DNA from: Lactobacillales bacterium
Lineage (GTDB): Bacteria > Bacillota > Bacilli > Lactobacillales > Streptococcaceae
DNA length: 36,764 nucleotides
Reading direction: 5' to 3'
Assembly (NCBI GenBank): GCA_031288715.1
Contig: JAITQW010000030.1
Coordinates: 1-36,764, forward strand
A program made the translations under genes and the position numbers. Positions 35,092 through 36,764 of this stretch are shown one piece after another; within the stretch, counting starts at the first letter, position 1; each line of letters starts with the position of its first letter. The notes beneath the pieces are model-generated. The model saw only the letters and a list, made by a program, of their open reading frames with translations, made no database searches and was not told the origin of the DNA.

Positions 35092-36393
35092 TTGAAATTA
35101 AAAAAATTTACCATGTTTAATATTCTAATAATAGGATTTATACTGTTCCCTTTTAACTCATGTTCTGTTCAAGCTGAAGAAACTTCAGAATTTGACGTCA
35201 ATGCAGAAGCTGGCTTCGCATATGATCAAAAAACAGGCAAGATATTGTATGCCAAAAATGAAGATAAAAAATTAGGTATTGCTTCGATTACAAAAATAAT
35301 CTCTGCATACTTAATTTTGGAGCAAATTAAGCAGAAAAAATTAAAGTGGGATGACAAAATTCCGATTTGTAACGGCTATGCATATGATTTAACTCTTAAC
35401 CCCAACTTATCAAATATACCATTGGAGAAAGACCACGGGTATTCCGTTAGAGAACTCCTGAATGCTGCACTCATCTCTTCTGCAAGTTCTGCAATCATTG
35501 CATTGACAGAAAAAATCGCGGGTAGTGAAGAAAAATTTATTGAATGTACGAATAAAAAATTAAAAAGTTGGGGAATCAAGGATGTCACTTTGATTAATTC
35601 AACTGGATTAAATAATGCTGATATTCCTGAAAAATATCGAGTTAAGGGAAGTGCTCCCGATCAAGAAAATATGATGAGTGCCCGCGATATCGGAATCGTT
35701 GCTTATCATCTTATACATGATTTCCCAGAAGTTTTAGAGATTACAAAGAAACCAACAGAAAGATTCGGCGTAGGATCTCATTCTGAAGTACAACTAGAAA
35801 CTTGGAATGGAATGTTACCCGGGAAAAATTGGGAATATTCAGGAGTGGATGGTTTAAAAACAGGAACAACTGAGCTTGCAGGAAAATGTTTTGTAGGAAC
35901 TTGCGTAAAAGCAGGCTGGCGAATTGTCACAGTGGTTCTTCATGCTAACGGAGAAGGCGATTCGCGCTTTGCAGAAACAGAAAGTTTGATGAGTTTTGTT
36001 TATGATAATTGGAAACAAAAAAAAATCGTTTCCAAAGGAGACAAGTTTGCTACAGCAAAAACGGTCCCCGTCGTGGATGGAAAACAAAGCAGTGTTTCCA
36101 TTGCAATAGGGGAGGATATTAAAGCATGGGTTCGCAGTGACATGGATACAGAAAAACTCTCTGCTCATTATCATGCTGGAAAAATAAAGGATCTTAAAGC
36201 TCCCGTTACAAAAGATGAAAAAGTTGGAAAAATAGATATTCATCTAAAAGACGATAACCTGGGATATCTACTTCCTTCTCAAACAAAAAAAGCTCAGTAC
36301 CAAATGGTCACAGTAAAACCAGTCAAACGTAATTTTTTCCTGAAAATTTGGGTAGATCATACATTAAATTGGATTAATAAAAAATTAGGATAA
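35092..36393 (+). CDS. dacA: Serine-type D-alanyl-D-alanine carboxypeptidase (PBP5/DacA family)
   Basis: 433 residues from TTG with CGGAGGA upstream. A signal peptide (about 1-28) ends in VQAEE. The catalytic SxxK is S65-ITK68, the KTG motif is K256-TG258 in GLKTGTTELAG. The expected SxN motif reads S130-A131-S132 within ALISSASSA, so Asn is replaced by Ser. The C-terminal part (about 330-433) is the PBP5-associated domain with an amphipathic end. The enzyme trims the terminal D-Ala of peptidoglycan stem peptides outside the membrane. A terminator follows at 36512. Confidence 0.92.
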   Translation: MKLKKFTMFNILIIGFILFPFNSCSVQAEETSEFDVNAEAGFAYDQKTGKILYAKNEDKKLGIASITKIISAYLILEQIKQKKLKWDDKIPICNGYAYDLTLNPNLSNIPLEKDHGYSVRELLNAALISSASSAIIALTEKIAGSEEKFIECTNKKLKSWGIKDVTLINSTGLNNADIPEKYRVKGSAPDQENMMSARDIGIVAYHLIHDFPEVLEITKKPTERFGVGSHSEVQLETWNGMLPGKNWEYSGVDGLKTGTTELAGKCFVGTCVKAGWRIVTVVLHANGEGDSRFAETESLMSFVYDNWKQKKIVSKGDKFATAKTVPVVDGKQSSVSIAIGEDIKAWVRSDMDTEKLSAHYHAGKIKDLKAPVTKDEKVGKIDIHLKDDNLGYLLPSQTKKAQYQMVTVKPVKRNFFLKIWVDHTLNWINKKLG

Positions 36394-36511
36394 AAAAATT
36401 AATATAATTGATCATATCAATTTAATACTTAGTGAGTATTAATCAATAGCTAATAAACAACCTTTGATACAAGCAAGTAAAACATCTTAATAATATAAAA
36501 TGATTGTAATT

Positions 36512-36550
36512 AAAAAAGACTCACAAAAAATAAAATTGTGAATCTTTTTT
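36512..36550 (+). terminator. Terminator after dacA
   Basis: A 15-bp stem with one mismatch (AAAAAAGACTCACAA with TTGTGAATCTTTTTT) and a nine-base A/T loop, ending in T6, 119 bp after the dacA stop. It could act on both strands. Confidence 0.8.
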
Positions 36551-36649
36551 CGTTCGCTCAGCAAGGACTATAAATTGTAACTCAAAACCGTCCACCCATC
36601 AAAACTCAGTTAATCAGCACGTTAAGCATTGTCCAGGGAAAGGTGGAGA

Positions 36650-36677
36650 TTTTTTGAGGTGCTTTTTCCTCAAAAAA
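36650..36677. repeat. Hairpin 1 of a pair at the window end
   Basis: TTTTTTGAGG with CCTCAAAAAA, perfect 10-bp arms around the loop TGCTTTTT. Confidence 0.65.
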
Positions 36678-36728
36678 TACTACCTAACCTTTACAATGCG
36701 GAATTTTTTAAACAATAATTTTTTTGGC

Positions 36729-36761
36729 GGGTTTTGTGAAGCACTTTTCTTCACAAAACCC
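36729..36761. repeat. Hairpin 2 of a pair at the window end
   Basis: GGGTTTTGTGAAG with CTTCACAAAACCC, perfect 13-bp arms around CACTTTT. Its loop resembles that of hairpin 1. Between them lies CTACCTAACC (36680-36689), a word of the dispersed repeat family. No gene is seen from 36394 to the end. Confidence 0.65.
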
Positions 36762-36764
36762 TTG

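Noticed and set aside
1..36764. CRISPR array, tRNA or rRNA genes
   Set aside because: No regularly spaced identical repeats and no tRNA- or rRNA-like sequence were seen; the only tandem repeat is the two-unit one at 22261-22326.

Overview
The window looks like chromosome from a low-GC Gram-positive coccus of the Lactobacillales, most likely Enterococcaceae. The gene block divIC-yabR-tilS-hpt-ftsH, the YidC2-type lipoprotein insertase, an HD-domain dNTPase very close to the Enterococcus type, and the SpaA-type pilin all fit. TTG and GTG starts behind strong AGGAGG-like ribosome sites are common. The genus cannot be fixed from the sequence alone.

Layout. (1) About 1-9.6 kb is a decayed surface-polysaccharide locus, mostly on the minus strand: a Wzy-like polymerase, a Wzz/phosphoglycosyltransferase fusion, a rhamnosyltransferase-like GT2, a broken membrane glycan protein, and a DPM1-like GT2 coupled to a DUF2304 protein. 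A HEPN/MNT toxin-antitoxin pair and a DUF4143 AAA ATPase sit inside it. A second Wzz-like gene diverges from it. (2) About 9.7-11.4 kb holds a degenerate small ORF, a second DUF4143 ATPase and a fragment of a third. (3) About 11.4-14.7 kb holds yidC, an HD dNTPase and a Cof-type HAD phosphatase. (4) About 14.8-17.8 kb is a complete A-B-C-D-E circular-bacteriocin operon. Its AS-48-like precursor is split by a one-base frameshift in a T7 tract between leader and core peptide. (5) About 18.1-23.2 kb is the housekeeping block ftsH, hpt, tilS, yabR, divIC. (6) About 23.4-33.4 kb is a cell-wall pilus/adhesin locus: an LPSTG major pilin, a terminator, a 1814-residue Ig-repeat adhesin with no visible sorting signal, and an LPMTG minor pilin. 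A 193-bp MITE-like element has inserted in frame into the signal peptide of the minor pilin. No sortase gene is present. (7) About 34-36.4 kb is a small autoregulated-looking module with a frameshifted zeta-like kinase, then a D,D-carboxypeptidase.

How the genes work together. The polysaccharide, pilus and carboxypeptidase genes build the cell envelope, and YidC and FtsH insert and quality-control membrane proteins. The bacteriocin operon would make, cyclise, export and give immunity to a head-to-tail cyclic peptide if its frameshift is corrected or bypassed. Repeats sharing an AGAGCCTGTTA-like terminus recur in the gaps, and several ORFs break in or next to A/T runs (T9, T7, A5, possibly A6). 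This points either to active decay and phase switching or to homopolymer sequencing errors; read-level data would separate the two.
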